Source: an uncultured Microbacterium sp.
GTDB lineage: Bacteria > Actinomycetota > Actinomycetes > Actinomycetales > Microbacteriaceae
Assembly (NCBI RefSeq): GCF_900078385.1
Contig: NZ_FLQR01000010.1
Coordinates: forward strand, 124,001 to 188,000
Direction of reading: 5' to 3'
DNA: 64,000 nt
Shown: one piece after another, positions 36,960-44,968 of the stretch
Numbering within the stretch: position 1 is the stretch's first letter
Layout of the letters: every line of letters starts with the position of its first letter
Notes under the pieces: generated by a model
What the model saw: only the letters and a program-made list of their open reading frames with translations
What the model was told of the DNA's origin: nothing
Database searches by the model: none
Position numbers and translations under genes: made by a program

Positions 36960-37569
36960 CCGCCTCGCGCTCCCGGTCCTCCCACTCCCGGCGCAGCACG
37001 CCCATGACGACGGAGTCGTAGCGCTCACCCCGCACCTCGCGGGCGTCGCGGAAACGCGCCTCCTCCGTGAAGCCGAGGCGGCGCCCGACGGCCAGCATCC
37101 GCTCGTTGCCGGACCACGTCGAGTAGTCGAGGCGGACGGCATCCGTCGTGCGGAAGAGGTAATCGGTCCAGATGTGCAGCGCCGCGGTGCCGATGCCGCG
37201 CCCGCGGAGCACGGGGTCGTAGACGGTGAGGCCCATGCGCCGCCAGTCCGACGCCTGCGACTCCCAATGCCACGAGACGGTGCCGAGGATCGTCGCCGGG
37301 TCCTCGGCGGCGGCGATCACGGCGCGCTGCAGCGGCGAGTGCGCGGCGTACGACCCGTCGGCGAGCCCCGTCGCCAGCCGTGCGCACGCGGCGTCGATCT
37401 GCCCGGCGTCGAGCTTCGCGAAGTAGGGGCCGTCCCAGCGGTGCCAGTCCTGGTCGGGCTGCAGCCAGCGCCGATAGGCGTCGATGTCCTCCGCCACGAA
37501 GGGACGCACCCGGATCCCGCCGCGATCCTCGCCGACTCCGCCAGCTCCGCCCGCTCCGCTGCCACTCAC
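36949..37569 (-). CDS. GNAT family N-acetyltransferase (RimJ-like)
   Basis: About 206 aa. After a Gly-rich lead, the GNAT fold runs from IRVRPFVAEDIDAYRRW to the end, with acetyl-CoA loop VLRGRGIGTAALHIWTDYLF and C-terminal GNERMLAVGRRLGFTEEARFRDAREVRGERYDSVVMGVL, the RimJ/RimL-like pattern. Substrate unknown. The start is uncertain: GTG at 37569 excludes the ORF-track N-terminus, which reads through the palindromic repeat at 37594-37657. Its 3' end overlaps guaB1 by 11 nt, convergent. Confidence 0.82.
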   Translation of the reverse strand: MSGSGAGGAGGVGEDRGGIRVRPFVAEDIDAYRRWLQPDQDWHRWDGPYFAKLDAGQIDAACARLATGLADGSYAAHSPLQRAVIAAAEDPATILGTVSWHWESQASDWRRMGLTVYDPVLRGRGIGTAALHIWTDYLFRTTDAVRLDYSTWSGNERMLAVGRRLGFTEEARFRDAREVRGERYDSVVMGVLRREWEDREREAATS

Positions 37570-37593
37570 CACGCCCCCATTCTGCCCGTCGCC

Positions 37594-37657
37594 CGCGCTG
37601 CCGAAAGCGGCACGCGCTGCGGAACGTTCGACCGCGCGTGCCGCTTTCGGCCGCGCG
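37594..37657. repeat. Palindromic repeat element, copy 1
   Basis: A perfect 17-bp stem (37601-37617 with 37634-37650; ccgaaagcggcacgcgc) with a 16-base loop containing gaacgttc, flanked by cgcgctg and ccgcgcg. A second copy lies at 38741-38804 in the same orientation; the two differ at only a handful of positions. It is non-coding and probably genome-wide, like a REP or small palindromic mobile element. Confidence 0.88.
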
Positions 37658-37664
37658 GATGCCG

Positions 37665-38634
37665 TCACCGCAGGACGGGGTCGCCGGCGCGCGGGCGCGG
37701 CTTGCTGCTGCGCAGGCCGTCCGCGGTCAGGACGTCGTAGACCCGCTGAGGGTGGTCCGCGTCGGTGGCCTCGAGACGGGAGAATCCCCGCACCTCCCGG
37801 CGGATCTCGTTCTCGCGGGTCTTCTCCTCGATGACGATCGCGGCCGGCGTCCGGCCGGCGCTGAACTCCGGGCTCAGGTACTTTCCGCGGCCGTCGATCT
37901 CGAGCCAGTGATCGGCCTCCGGGAAGTACAGATCACCGAAGACGAGGCGGCCGCTGCGCAGCCGGCGGCGCTCCTGCAGCCGCGGGTGCGGGAAGCCGAG
38001 CGCGATCACCAGCAGCCGCATCTGCGTCTCACGGGCATTGGCGGCCAGCGACGCGGATGCCGCGACCGCGCCGCGCACGCGCATCCCCGCGCACGGGCTC
38101 CGTGTCGAGCAGTGCGAGGATGTCCTCCGTCGTCGCGAGAGCCCCGCCGCCCCGGCCCGTCCACAGCGCCTGGTCGATCGCGGACACGCCGCGGGCGAAC
38201 GGCAGGATGCGCGCCAGGTCGAGAGCGGTCTGCGCGGGCGTCGTGACCTCGTGCGCACCGAACGGCACCCGCGCGACCCGCTCGAGCCCCAGCGCTCGCC
38301 GACGGATCGCTCCGCCGGAGCGTCCGCCCGTGGCCCGTGCAATCGTGACGTCGACGGCATCCGGCCACGGGCCGAGCAGATCGATGCCCCACACGGCCGC
38401 AGCGGCGAAGTGCGACACCACCGCGGGCGCATCGAGCCGGGCGAGCACCTCCTCGACGCGCAGGCGGTGACGTCGGATGCCGCTCAGCGCGCGCCATTCG
38501 GGGCTGCTCACGAACACGCCCGGGGCGATCCGCGTCCAGGTGCGCTCGCGCAGGTGACGCCGGACGCGCCGGTAGTCGGGGTGGGCGATCAGCTCCCGCC
38601 GACGCGCCACCAGGATCTCGGGGACGGGCATCAT
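37665..38634 (-). pseudogene. Frameshifted AbiEi-antitoxin-domain / DUF559-like nuclease-fold protein
   Basis: Two overlapping frames make one protein of ~320 aa. The first (start ATG 38634 or 38631, MPVPEILVARRRELIAH) has an AbiEi-like HTH start (RERTWTRIAPGVFVSS) and a middle domain to about 38075. The second frame supplies MRLLVIALGFPHPRLQERRR, then a Vsr/DUF559-type PD-(D/E)XK-like core (FGDLYFPEADHWLEIDGRGKY, AIVIEEKTREN) to the stop at 37665. The two frames switch around 38050-38090, in a GC-run, so a one-base indel is likely. Could be a true mutation or a sequencing error; a pair of genes is less likely because neither half is complete. It is bracketed by the palindromic repeats. Confidence 0.72.
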
Positions 38635-38740
38635 GCCTCCCACCGTGACCGGCCCCGCCCGCCACGCGCGGCCGGACCCGCGCACCCGTGGACCACCGGG
38701 CCATCGCGCGTCCCGGGGAGGAGGCGCCGCGACGCCGATG

Positions 38741-38804
38741 CGCGCTGTCGAAAACGGCACGCGCTGCGGAAGGTTCGACCGCGTGTGCCGCTTTCGACCG
38801 CGCG
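38741..38804. repeat. Palindromic repeat element, copy 2
   Basis: Same element as copy 1: tcgaaaacggcacgcgc (38748-38764) against gcgtgtgccgctttcga (38781-38797), 16-base loop, same flanks. The outer pair changed from C-G to T-A on both sides, a compensatory change; two inner positions became wobble or mismatch. It lies 107 nt upstream of the frameshifted gene start. Confidence 0.86.
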
Positions 38805-38877
38805 ACGGGTGACGACGGGGTGGGGTGGGCGGGGCGGCGGCGGGGTGGGCGGATGCCGAAGGGACGGACGCGTGCCG

Positions 38878-38883
38878 TAGAAT
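38878..38883 (+). promoter_or_regulatory. -10 element upstream of leader ORF and CNNM gene
   Basis: TAGAAT, a good -10 match, would start transcription near 38890, just before the ATG of the leader ORF at 38894. No clear -35. The preceding stretch 38810-38870 is an unusual G-rich tract (gggg tgggg tgggcgggg pattern). Confidence 0.6.
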
Positions 38884-38893
38884 CGGCGGCACA

Positions 38894-38962
38894 ATGGACG
38901 ACCCTCCCAGTAGACGCTCGCCCCACCGACCCTCCTCGCTGCGGAGCGGGGGTGATGCGTGA
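38894..38962 (+). CDS. Putative 22-aa leader peptide, acidic/proline then arginine-rich
   Basis: Not in the ORF track. ATG at 38894, about 4 nt after the predicted transcription start; 22 codons begin MDDPPSRRSP and end at TGA 38960-38962, which overlaps the ATG of the CNNM gene (tgatg). The acidic-proline opening followed by Arg resembles the MgtL leader of enterobacteria, where such starts destabilise ribosomes at low magnesium. The resemblance is in character, not homology. It could also just couple translation to the next gene. Confidence 0.5.
   Translation: MDDPPSRRSPHRPSSLRSGGDA
38933..38952 (+). promoter_or_regulatory. Hairpin within leader ORF near CNNM start
   Basis: tcctcgct pairs with agcggggg through a GCGG loop (8 pairs, two G-U in RNA), covering the purine-rich sequence just before the CNNM start. 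Ribosome movement on the leader ORF would open it. Confidence 0.4.
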
Positions 38963-40293
38963 TGGATTACGTCATGTTGGGCGTGGGGCTGCTCCTGACC
39001 ATCGGCACCGGTCTCTTCGTCGCCAGCGAGTTCGCGCTCGTCAACCTCGACCGCGCCGACCTCGAAGCGCGGCAGGCCGCCGGTGAATCCCGGCTCGCGC
39101 GGACCATCGCGGCTCTGCGGATCACCTCGACCCACCTCTCCAGTGCGCAGCTCGGTATCACGCTGACGACGCTGCTCACCGGCTACACGATGGAGCCCGC
39201 CATCTCGAACCTGCTCCGGCCGGTCTTCGAGGGCTGGGGGATGCCGGACTCGGCGTCCCGTCCCATCGCGACGATCATCGGCGTCGCGATCGCGACCGTC
39301 TTCTCGATGATCCTCGGCGAGCTGGTGCCCAAGAACTTCGCGCTCGCGATCCCGCGCCAGACGGCGAAGCTCGTGATGCCGTTCCAGGTGGCGTTCACCA
39401 CGGTGTTCCGTCCGGCCATCACCGTGCTCAACGGCAGCGCGAACGGCGTGCTCCGCGCCGTCGGCATCGAGCCGAAGGAGGAGCTGTCCGGCGCGCGCAC
39501 CGCCGAGGAGCTGTCGAGCCTGGTCCGCCGCTCCGCCAGTGCGGGTCTGCTCGAGAAGGACACCGCGTCGCTCCTGGACCGCACCCTGAACTTCGCCCGC
39601 CTGACCACGGCCGACGTCATGACGCCGCGCCCCAGCATCCACGCCGTGGCAGCGGGCGACAGCGTCGAGGACGTCGTGCAGCTCGCGCGCCGCACCGGCC
39701 ACAGTCGCTTCCCGGTCTACGACGAGTCGATGGACGACATCACCGGCATCGTGCACCTCAAGCAGGCCGTCAGCGTGCCGCGCGATCGCCGCGCCGACGT
39801 TCCGGCCGCCGCGATCGCGGAGGAGCCGCTGCGGGTCCCGGAGGCCGTGCACCTGGATGCCCTGATGTCCGAGCTCCGTGCCCGGGGGTACCAGATGGCC
39901 ATCGTCGTCGACGAGTACGGCGGGACCGCCGGCGTCGTCACCCTCGAGGACCTCGTGGAGGAGATCGTCGGCGAGGTGCTCGACGAGCACGACCGCAGTC
40001 GCGCCGGCATCGTGCGCGGCCGCGAGGGCAGCGTCGTCTTCCCCGGCGACCTCCGGCCGGACGAACTGCTCGACCGCACCGGCATCCGCGTCCCCGAGGG
40101 CGACGTCTACGACACGATCGGCGGATTCCTCATGGCCACGCTCGAGCGGATCCCGACCGTCGGCGACGCCGTCGAGCTCGAGGACGGCACGCTGCGCGTC
40201 CAGCGCATGGACGGCCGCCGTGTCGACCGGGTCCGCTTCCTGCCCACGCCGCTCCCGGGCGGCGCCGACGAGACGGGCGGTGAGACCCGATGA
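38962..40293 (+). CDS. CNNM/CorC-type membrane protein with CBS pair and CorC_HlyC domain
   Basis: 443 aa. The CNNM (DUF21) membrane domain covers about 1-190 (helices such as [24 protein letters not shown], and the motif [15 protein letters not shown]), followed by two CBS repeats ([48 protein letters not shown]) and the CorC_HlyC domain ([22 protein letters not shown]). Family members move or regulate Mg2+/Co2+ or other divalent ions. ATG at 38962 overlaps the leader stop; an adjacent in-frame GTG at 38959 is possible. Coupled to the next gene by a 4-nt overlap. Confidence 0.92.
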   Translation: MDYVMLGVGLLLTIGTGLFVASEFALVNLDRADLEARQAAGESRLARTIAALRITSTHLSSAQLGITLTTLLTGYTMEPAISNLLRPVFEGWGMPDSASRPIATIIGVAIATVFSMILGELVPKNFALAIPRQTAKLVMPFQVAFTTVFRPAITVLNGSANGVLRAVGIEPKEELSGARTAEELSSLVRRSASAGLLEKDTASLLDRTLNFARLTTADVMTPRPSIHAVAAGDSVEDVVQLARRTGHSRFPVYDESMDDITGIVHLKQAVSVPRDRRADVPAAAIAEEPLRVPEAVHLDALMSELRARGYQMAIVVDEYGGTAGVVTLEDLVEEIVGEVLDEHDRSRAGIVRGREGSVVFPGDLRPDELLDRTGIRVPEGDVYDTIGGFLMATLERIPTVGDAVELEDGTLRVQRMDGRRVDRVRFLPTPLPGGADETGGETR

Positions 40294-41345
40294 ACGACTG
40301 GGCCGGAATCGCGTGGCTCGTGGTGCTGCTCGCGTTCAACGCGTTCTTCGTCGGCGCCGAGTTCGCCGTCATCTCCGCGCGCCGCTCGCAGATCGAGCCG
40401 CTCGCCGAGAAGGGCTCGCGCGCCGCCAAGACCGCGCTGTACGCCATGGAGCACGCGACCCGCATGCTCGCGACGAGCCAGCTGGGCATCACGATCTGCT
40501 CCCTGCTGATCCTGAACGTCTCGGAGCCGGCGATCCACCACCTGCTGGAGGGTCCGCTCGGGCTCACGGGCTGGAGCGAGGCCGTCATCGGCGGCGTTGC
40601 GTTCGCCGTCGCACTGCTGCTCGTGTCGTACCTGCACGTCGTCTTCGGCGAGATGGTGCCGAAGAACCTGGCGTTCTCGCTGCCCGACCGCGCGGTGCTC
40701 ATGCTCGCGACACCGCTCGTCTGGGTCTCCAAGCTCTTCCACCCGCTGATCGTCGTACTCAACTGGATCGCGAACCACGCGGTCCGCCTCTTCGGCGTCG
40801 AGCCGAAGGACGAGGCCGCCTCGACCTTCACGCTCGACGAAGTCGCGACGATCGTCAACCAGTCGCGCATCGAGGGCGTCCTGGACGACGCCTCCGGGGC
40901 GGTCGCGGCGGCGGTGGAGTTCACCGACAAGAAGGCGAAGGACATCGCCGTGCCGCTGTCGGCGCTCGTGACACTGCCGGAGCACACGACGCCGGACGAG
41001 ATCGAGCGCGCCGTCGCCAAGCACGGCTACTCGCGCTACGTGATCGTCGACGCCGAGAGCCTGCCGATCGGCTACGTGCACTTGAAGGACGTGCTGCGGG
41101 AGGCGGAGGACCCGGATGCCGGCGCGAGCGCCGCGCTGCCGATCAAGCCCAAGCGCATCCACCACATGCTGCCGGTCGCCGAGACCACCGACCTCGAGGA
41201 CGCCCTGGCGCTCATGCGCCGTTCCAGCCGCCACCTCGCGCAGGTGCGCGACACGAAGGGCCGGATCACCGGCGTGCTGTTCCTCGAGGACATCATCGAG
41301 GAGCTCGTCGGCGAAGTGCACGACGCCACCCGTCGCGGCTTCTGA
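40290..41345 (+). CDS. CNNM-domain protein with CBS pair, CorC_HlyC domain absent
   Basis: 351 aa paralogue of the preceding gene: CNNM domain (WLVVLLAFNAFFVGAEFAVISARRSQIEPL; ATSQLGITICSLLI) and two CBS repeats ending VRDTKGRITGVLFLEDIIEELVGEVHDATRRGF, with no CorC_HlyC tail. The pair probably forms hetero- or homodimeric membrane assemblies in divalent-cation homeostasis. Translationally coupled (atga) to the first gene, so both should share its regulation. Confidence 0.9.
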   Translation: MNDWAGIAWLVVLLAFNAFFVGAEFAVISARRSQIEPLAEKGSRAAKTALYAMEHATRMLATSQLGITICSLLILNVSEPAIHHLLEGPLGLTGWSEAVIGGVAFAVALLLVSYLHVVFGEMVPKNLAFSLPDRAVLMLATPLVWVSKLFHPLIVVLNWIANHAVRLFGVEPKDEAASTFTLDEVATIVNQSRIEGVLDDASGAVAAAVEFTDKKAKDIAVPLSALVTLPEHTTPDEIERAVAKHGYSRYVIVDAESLPIGYVHLKDVLREAEDPDAGASAALPIKPKRIHHMLPVAETTDLEDALALMRRSSRHLAQVRDTKGRITGVLFLEDIIEELVGEVHDATRRGF

Positions 41346-41387
41346 GCCGGGCGCGCCGGACCCGAGCGGGGGCGGCGCGCCCCGCGC

Positions 41388-42467
41388 TCAGCCGGCGACG
41401 CGCGGCCGTGCCCGCTCGTACTGCGGCGGCCAGGGTGCGGCCGTCGGCTCGCCCAGCTCGGTGGCGGCCCGGAGGCCGAAGTGCGGGTCGCGCAGCCACT
41501 CCCGCGCGGCGAGGATCGCGTCGGCCTCGCCCGCGGCGACGATCTGCTCGGCCTGCTGTCCGCCGGTGATCTCGCCGACCGCTCCGACCGGAACGCCCGT
41601 GCGCCGTCGGATCTCCGCCGCGAGCGGCACCTGGTAGCCGGGACCGGTCGTGATGCTCTGGTGGGCGACGAGCCCGCCGCTGGAGATGTCGAGCAGGTCG
41701 GCGCCGTGCGCGGCGACCCAGCTGCCGACCGCAACGGTCTCCTCGACGCCCCAGCCGCCGTCGGCCCAGTCGGTCGCCGAGAACCGGACGAAGACCGGCC
41801 GGTCGCCCGCGGCCGCGCGCACGACGTCGACGACCCGCAGCAGCAGGCGCGCGCGGTTCTCCAGCGACCCGCCGTACTCGTCCTCGCGCAGGTTCGACAG
41901 GGGCGAGAGGAACTGGTGCAGCAGGTAGCCGTGCGCCGCGTGCACCTCGAGCACCTCGAAGCCCGCCTCGACGGCCCGGACGGCGGCCGCCGCGAACGCA
42001 TCCACGATCGCGTCGATACCGGCGGCATCCAGTGCCTCCGGCGCCGCGAAGCCGTCGAACGCGATCGCCGAGGGCGCCGTCGTGGTCCATCCGCCGTCCT
42101 CGGCCGACACCGATCCGCGCCGCCCGGAGAACGGGGACCAGGTGGACGCCTTCCGGCCCGCGTGCGCGAGCTGGATGCCGGGCACCGCGCCGCGCGCGCG
42201 GATGGCGGCCACGATGGGCGCCCACGCGTCACGCTGCCCGTCCGTCCACAGCCCGGTGTCCTCCGGGGTGATCCGTCCCTCCGGCACCACCGCGGTGGCC
42301 TCCGCGATGACGAGGCCCGCCCCGCCGGAGGCGAACTGCGCCAGGTGCACGTGGTGCCAGTCGTTGGGGATCCCGTCGACGGCGGAGTACTGGCACATCG
42401 GCGCCACCCACAGCCGGTTGCGGAACGAGGTCCGTCGGAGGGTCAGGGGGGTCAGCAGCGAACTCAT
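41388..42467 (-). CDS. NADH:flavin oxidoreductase, Old Yellow Enzyme family (YqjM-like)
   Basis: 359 aa FMN-dependent TIM-barrel enoate reductase. YqjM-type hallmarks: APMCQYSAVDGIPNDWH near the N-terminus, QLAHAGRKAS, and the HAAHGYLLHQFLSPLSNLREDEYGG segment. Physiological substrates of this group are electrophilic enones; possibly detoxification. ATG at 42467 with gaagga upstream; the longer ORF-track frame crosses the divergent nnrD gene and is not real. Faces nnrD across 51 nt. Confidence 0.93.
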   Translation of the reverse strand: MSSLLTPLTLRRTSFRNRLWVAPMCQYSAVDGIPNDWHHVHLAQFASGGAGLVIAEATAVVPEGRITPEDTGLWTDGQRDAWAPIVAAIRARGAVPGIQLAHAGRKASTWSPFSGRRGSVSAEDGGWTTTAPSAIAFDGFAAPEALDAAGIDAIVDAFAAAAVRAVEAGFEVLEVHAAHGYLLHQFLSPLSNLREDEYGGSLENRARLLLRVVDVVRAAAGDRPVFVRFSATDWADGGWGVEETVAVGSWVAAHGADLLDISSGGLVAHQSITTGPGYQVPLAAEIRRRTGVPVGAVGEITGGQQAEQIVAAGEADAILAAREWLRDPHFGLRAATELGEPTAAPWPPQYERARPRVAG

Positions 42468-42506
42468 GCGCTCATGTCCTTCGTGTAGGCACTCGTGGGG
42501 GGCGGG

Positions 42507-42512
42507 TAGGGT
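42507..42512 (+). promoter_or_regulatory. Leaderless-type -10 for nnrD
   Basis: TAGGGT, 6 nt, ATG at 42519. Confidence 0.6.
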
Positions 42513-42518
42513 GGCGCC

Positions 42519-43355
42519 ATGTTCGACACCGACGAATGGACGTCGGCGGATACCGCGGGCGTCCTCCGGGTGCCAACGGCGTCCGACGACAAGTATTCCC
42601 GTGGGGTCCTCGGCGTCCGCACCGGGTCGGATGCGTATCCCGGCGCCGCGGTCCTCGGTGTGGAGGCCGCGTGGCGGACGGGGCTCGGGATGGTGCGCTA
42701 CCTGGGGCCGGACCGAGCCACCGATCTCGTCCTGCGGAGGCGGCCCGAGACGGTGACGGTGGACGGCCGGGTGCAGGCCTGGCTGATCGGGTCCGGGACG
42801 GATGCCGGCGTGCGTTCGCGCGCGGAGACCGAGGCCCTGCGCGACATCCTGACCGGCGCGGAACCCGTCGTCGTCGACGCCGGCGCGCTGGATCTCGCGC
42901 CGGAGGCCACCGCGCCGATCATCGTGACGCCGCACGCGCGCGAACACCGCCGGCTGCGCGACCTGCTCGGCCTGGGTGAGGCGCCGGACGACGTCACGGC
43001 CGCGCGGGAGACCGCGGCGACACTCGGCGGGGTCGTGCTGCTCAAAGGCGCCGCCACGATCGTCGCCGCGCCGTCGGGCTGGGTGCGGGTCGTGCGCGCC
43101 GAGACCTCGTGGCTCGCGACGGCGGGGACCGGGGATGTGCTCGCGGGCGCGCTGGGCGCGCTCGTCGCCGGCGCCGAGGCCGCCCGGGGAGCGGAGCCGA
43201 CCGTGGATCTGGCCGCGCTGGCGGCCGCCGCGGCGTGGCTGCATTCGCGTGCCGCCCGGCTCGCCTCGCACGTGCGGGACGGCGGACCCGTGACGGCCGG
43301 CGATGTGGCCGACGCGCTCGCGGCGGCGGTGGGCGGCGTGCTGTCCCGCGGCTGA
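42519..43355 (+). CDS. nnrD: ADP-dependent NAD(P)H-hydrate dehydratase
   Basis: 278 aa ribokinase-like enzyme that repairs hydrated NAD(P)H. Signatures: KYSRGVLGVRTGSDAYPGAAVLGVEAAWRTGLGMVRY, VVVDAGALDL, IVTPHAREHRRL, and TAGTGDVLAGALGALVA at the nucleotide site. It lacks the epimerase (NnrE) domain found fused in some bacteria; no nnrE is in the window. Leaderless start; a separate unit from the divergent OYE gene. Confidence 0.93.
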   Translation: MFDTDEWTSADTAGVLRVPTASDDKYSRGVLGVRTGSDAYPGAAVLGVEAAWRTGLGMVRYLGPDRATDLVLRRRPETVTVDGRVQAWLIGSGTDAGVRSRAETEALRDILTGAEPVVVDAGALDLAPEATAPIIVTPHAREHRRLRDLLGLGEAPDDVTAARETAATLGGVVLLKGAATIVAAPSGWVRVVRAETSWLATAGTGDVLAGALGALVAGAEAARGAEPTVDLAALAAAAAWLHSRAARLASHVRDGGPVTAGDVADALAAAVGGVLSRG

Positions 43356-43387
43356 CGCGGCGTCGGGGTCCCGCCGTCCGCGCTCCC

Positions 43388-43393
43388 TAGGAT
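43388..43393 (+). promoter_or_regulatory. Leaderless-type -10 for GT87-like gene
   Basis: TAGGAT, six G residues, ATG at 43400. Confidence 0.6.
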
Positions 43394-43399
43394 GGGGGG

Positions 43400-44623
43400 A
43401 TGTCGAGGCGCGCCGTCCTGTGGATCGCCTTCGCGCTCGTGCACCTCGGCGTCGCGTGGCTGGGGTTCGTCATGCCCAACGAGCCGATGGGCGACGTGTA
43501 CCGCGTGTACGAGCCGTGGTCGGCGCAGGCGCTCACCGGCGGCGGAATCGTCGGCATCGACTCGACGTGGGTGTATCCGCAGCTCGCCCTCGTGCCGATG
43601 GTGCTGACGCAGGTGGTGGCGGCCCTCGTGGGCAGCTACACCGTGGCGTGGGCGGTCCTCGTCGTGCTGATGGATGCCGTCGCGTTCGCCGTCCTGGTGG
43701 GGCGCGGCCGCTCCACCGGGCGCAGCGTCGCGGCCTGGTTCTGGCTGGCCGCGATCGCGCTGCTCGGCCCGGTCGGCATCTACCGTCTCGACGGGTTCAC
43801 CGTGCCGGTCGTCATCCTCGCGTCCCTGTGGATCATCGGCCGCCCGTGGGTCGCCTCGCTCCTCCTGGCCGCGGTGACGTGGATGAAGGTGTGGCCCGCC
43901 GCCGTCCTCGCCGCGGCCGTGATCGCCGCCCGCCGACGCGGCGCGCTCGTCGGCGGGGCGGTCGTGGTCTCCGCGCTCACGCTCGCGGCGGTGGGGGCCG
44001 CCGGGGGGATGGCCAGTGCGTTCGGGTTCATCTCCGATCAGACCACGCGCGGCCTGCAGGTCGAGGCGCCCGTGAGCATGCCCTACCTCTGGGGGGCGCT
44101 CCTCCGCCTCGACGGGTTCTGGGTGTACTACTCCACCGACCTGCTGACCTTCCAGGTCACCGGCACCGAGATCGACACCGTCATCGCGGCGATGACCCCG
44201 CTGCTGATCATCGCGGTCGGCGCCGTCGCGGTGCTGGGGGCGGTGCAGGCCGTGCGCGGCGTGCGGTTCATCACCCTGTTCCCCACCCTCGCTCTCGCGC
44301 TCGTCACCGGGTTCATCGTGTTCAACAAGGTCGGCTCCCCGCAGTACCTCGGCTGGCTCATCCCCCCGGTCGTCATCGGCCTGGTCCTCGACCGCGCCGC
44401 GTGGTTCGCGCCGGCCGGCCTGGCCCTCGGCGCGGCGTTCCTCACGCAGCTCGTGTACCCCGTGCTGTACGCCGACATCCTCTACCCCGCCCCGCTCGCC
44501 GTCACGCTGCTCACCGTGCGCAACCTCGTGATCGTCGCGCTGTTCGCCTGGATGGTCGTCCGCCTCGCCCGCCTGCACCCGCACGTCCGCGCCCGCGCCG
44601 CCCTGCTGCACCCGATCCCCTGA
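43400..44623 (+). CDS. Polyprenol-phosphate-sugar glycosyltransferase, GT87-like integral membrane
   Basis: 407 aa with about ten hydrophobic helices. DVYRVYEPWSAQAL in the first loop carries the acidic residues expected for a GT-C enzyme, and FNKVGSPQYLGWLIP near the end is typical of the GT87/DUF2029 group, which moves mannose from polyprenol phosphate to lipid-linked glycans in actinobacteria. Acceptor unknown. Next gene starts 9 nt later. Confidence 0.8.
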   Translation: MSRRAVLWIAFALVHLGVAWLGFVMPNEPMGDVYRVYEPWSAQALTGGGIVGIDSTWVYPQLALVPMVLTQVVAALVGSYTVAWAVLVVLMDAVAFAVLVGRGRSTGRSVAAWFWLAAIALLGPVGIYRLDGFTVPVVILASLWIIGRPWVASLLLAAVTWMKVWPAAVLAAAVIAARRRGALVGGAVVVSALTLAAVGAAGGMASAFGFISDQTTRGLQVEAPVSMPYLWGALLRLDGFWVYYSTDLLTFQVTGTEIDTVIAAMTPLLIIAVGAVAVLGAVQAVRGVRFITLFPTLALALVTGFIVFNKVGSPQYLGWLIPPVVIGLVLDRAAWFAPAGLALGAAFLTQLVYPVLYADILYPAPLAVTLLTVRNLVIVALFAWMVVRLARLHPHVRARAALLHPIP

Positions 44624-44632
44624 GAGGTCCCC

Positions 44633-44959
44633 ATGCTCATCGCCTTCTCCGTCGCCCCCAGCGGCACCGGCCGCGCCGACGGCTCCGTCCATGACGCGGT
44701 CGCGGCGGCCGTCGCCGTCGTCCGGGCATCCGGGCTCTCGCACCGCACGTCCTCGATGTTCACCGAGATCGAGGGGGAGTGGGACGAGGTCATGGCGGTC
44801 GTGAAGGCCGCGACCGACGCGGTGCTGCCGTTCGGGTCGCGCGTGTCCCTCGTGCTGAAGGCCGACATCCGCCCGGGCTGGACCGGCGAGATCGACGGGA
44901 AGATCGAGCGGCTGGAACAGGCCATCGAATCGGTTCGACACGTGTCGGAAACCGAGTAG
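44633..44959 (+). CDS. Thiamine-binding protein, MTH1187/YkoF family
   Basis: 108 aa ferredoxin-like fold (LIAFSVAPSGTGRADGSVHDAVAAAVAVVRASGLSHRTSSMFTEIEGEWDEVMAVVKAATDAV) of the family annotated as thiamine-binding. The C-terminal part GSRVSLVLKADIRPGWTGEI is conserved. Probably a small cytosolic dimer. No TPP riboswitch is visible upstream; it seems co-transcribed with the GT87-like gene. Its TAG stop also serves as the start of the next gene's -10. Confidence 0.88.
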   Translation: MLIAFSVAPSGTGRADGSVHDAVAAAVAVVRASGLSHRTSSMFTEIEGEWDEVMAVVKAATDAVLPFGSRVSLVLKADIRPGWTGEIDGKIERLEQAIESVRHVSETE

Positions 44960-44962
44960 CAT
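44957..44962 (+). promoter_or_regulatory. Leaderless-type -10 overlapping stop codon (MFS gene)
   Basis: TAGCAT, 6 nt, GTG at 44969. The first three bases are the stop codon of the thiamine-binding gene. Confidence 0.6.
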
Positions 44963-44968
44963 CGACGT

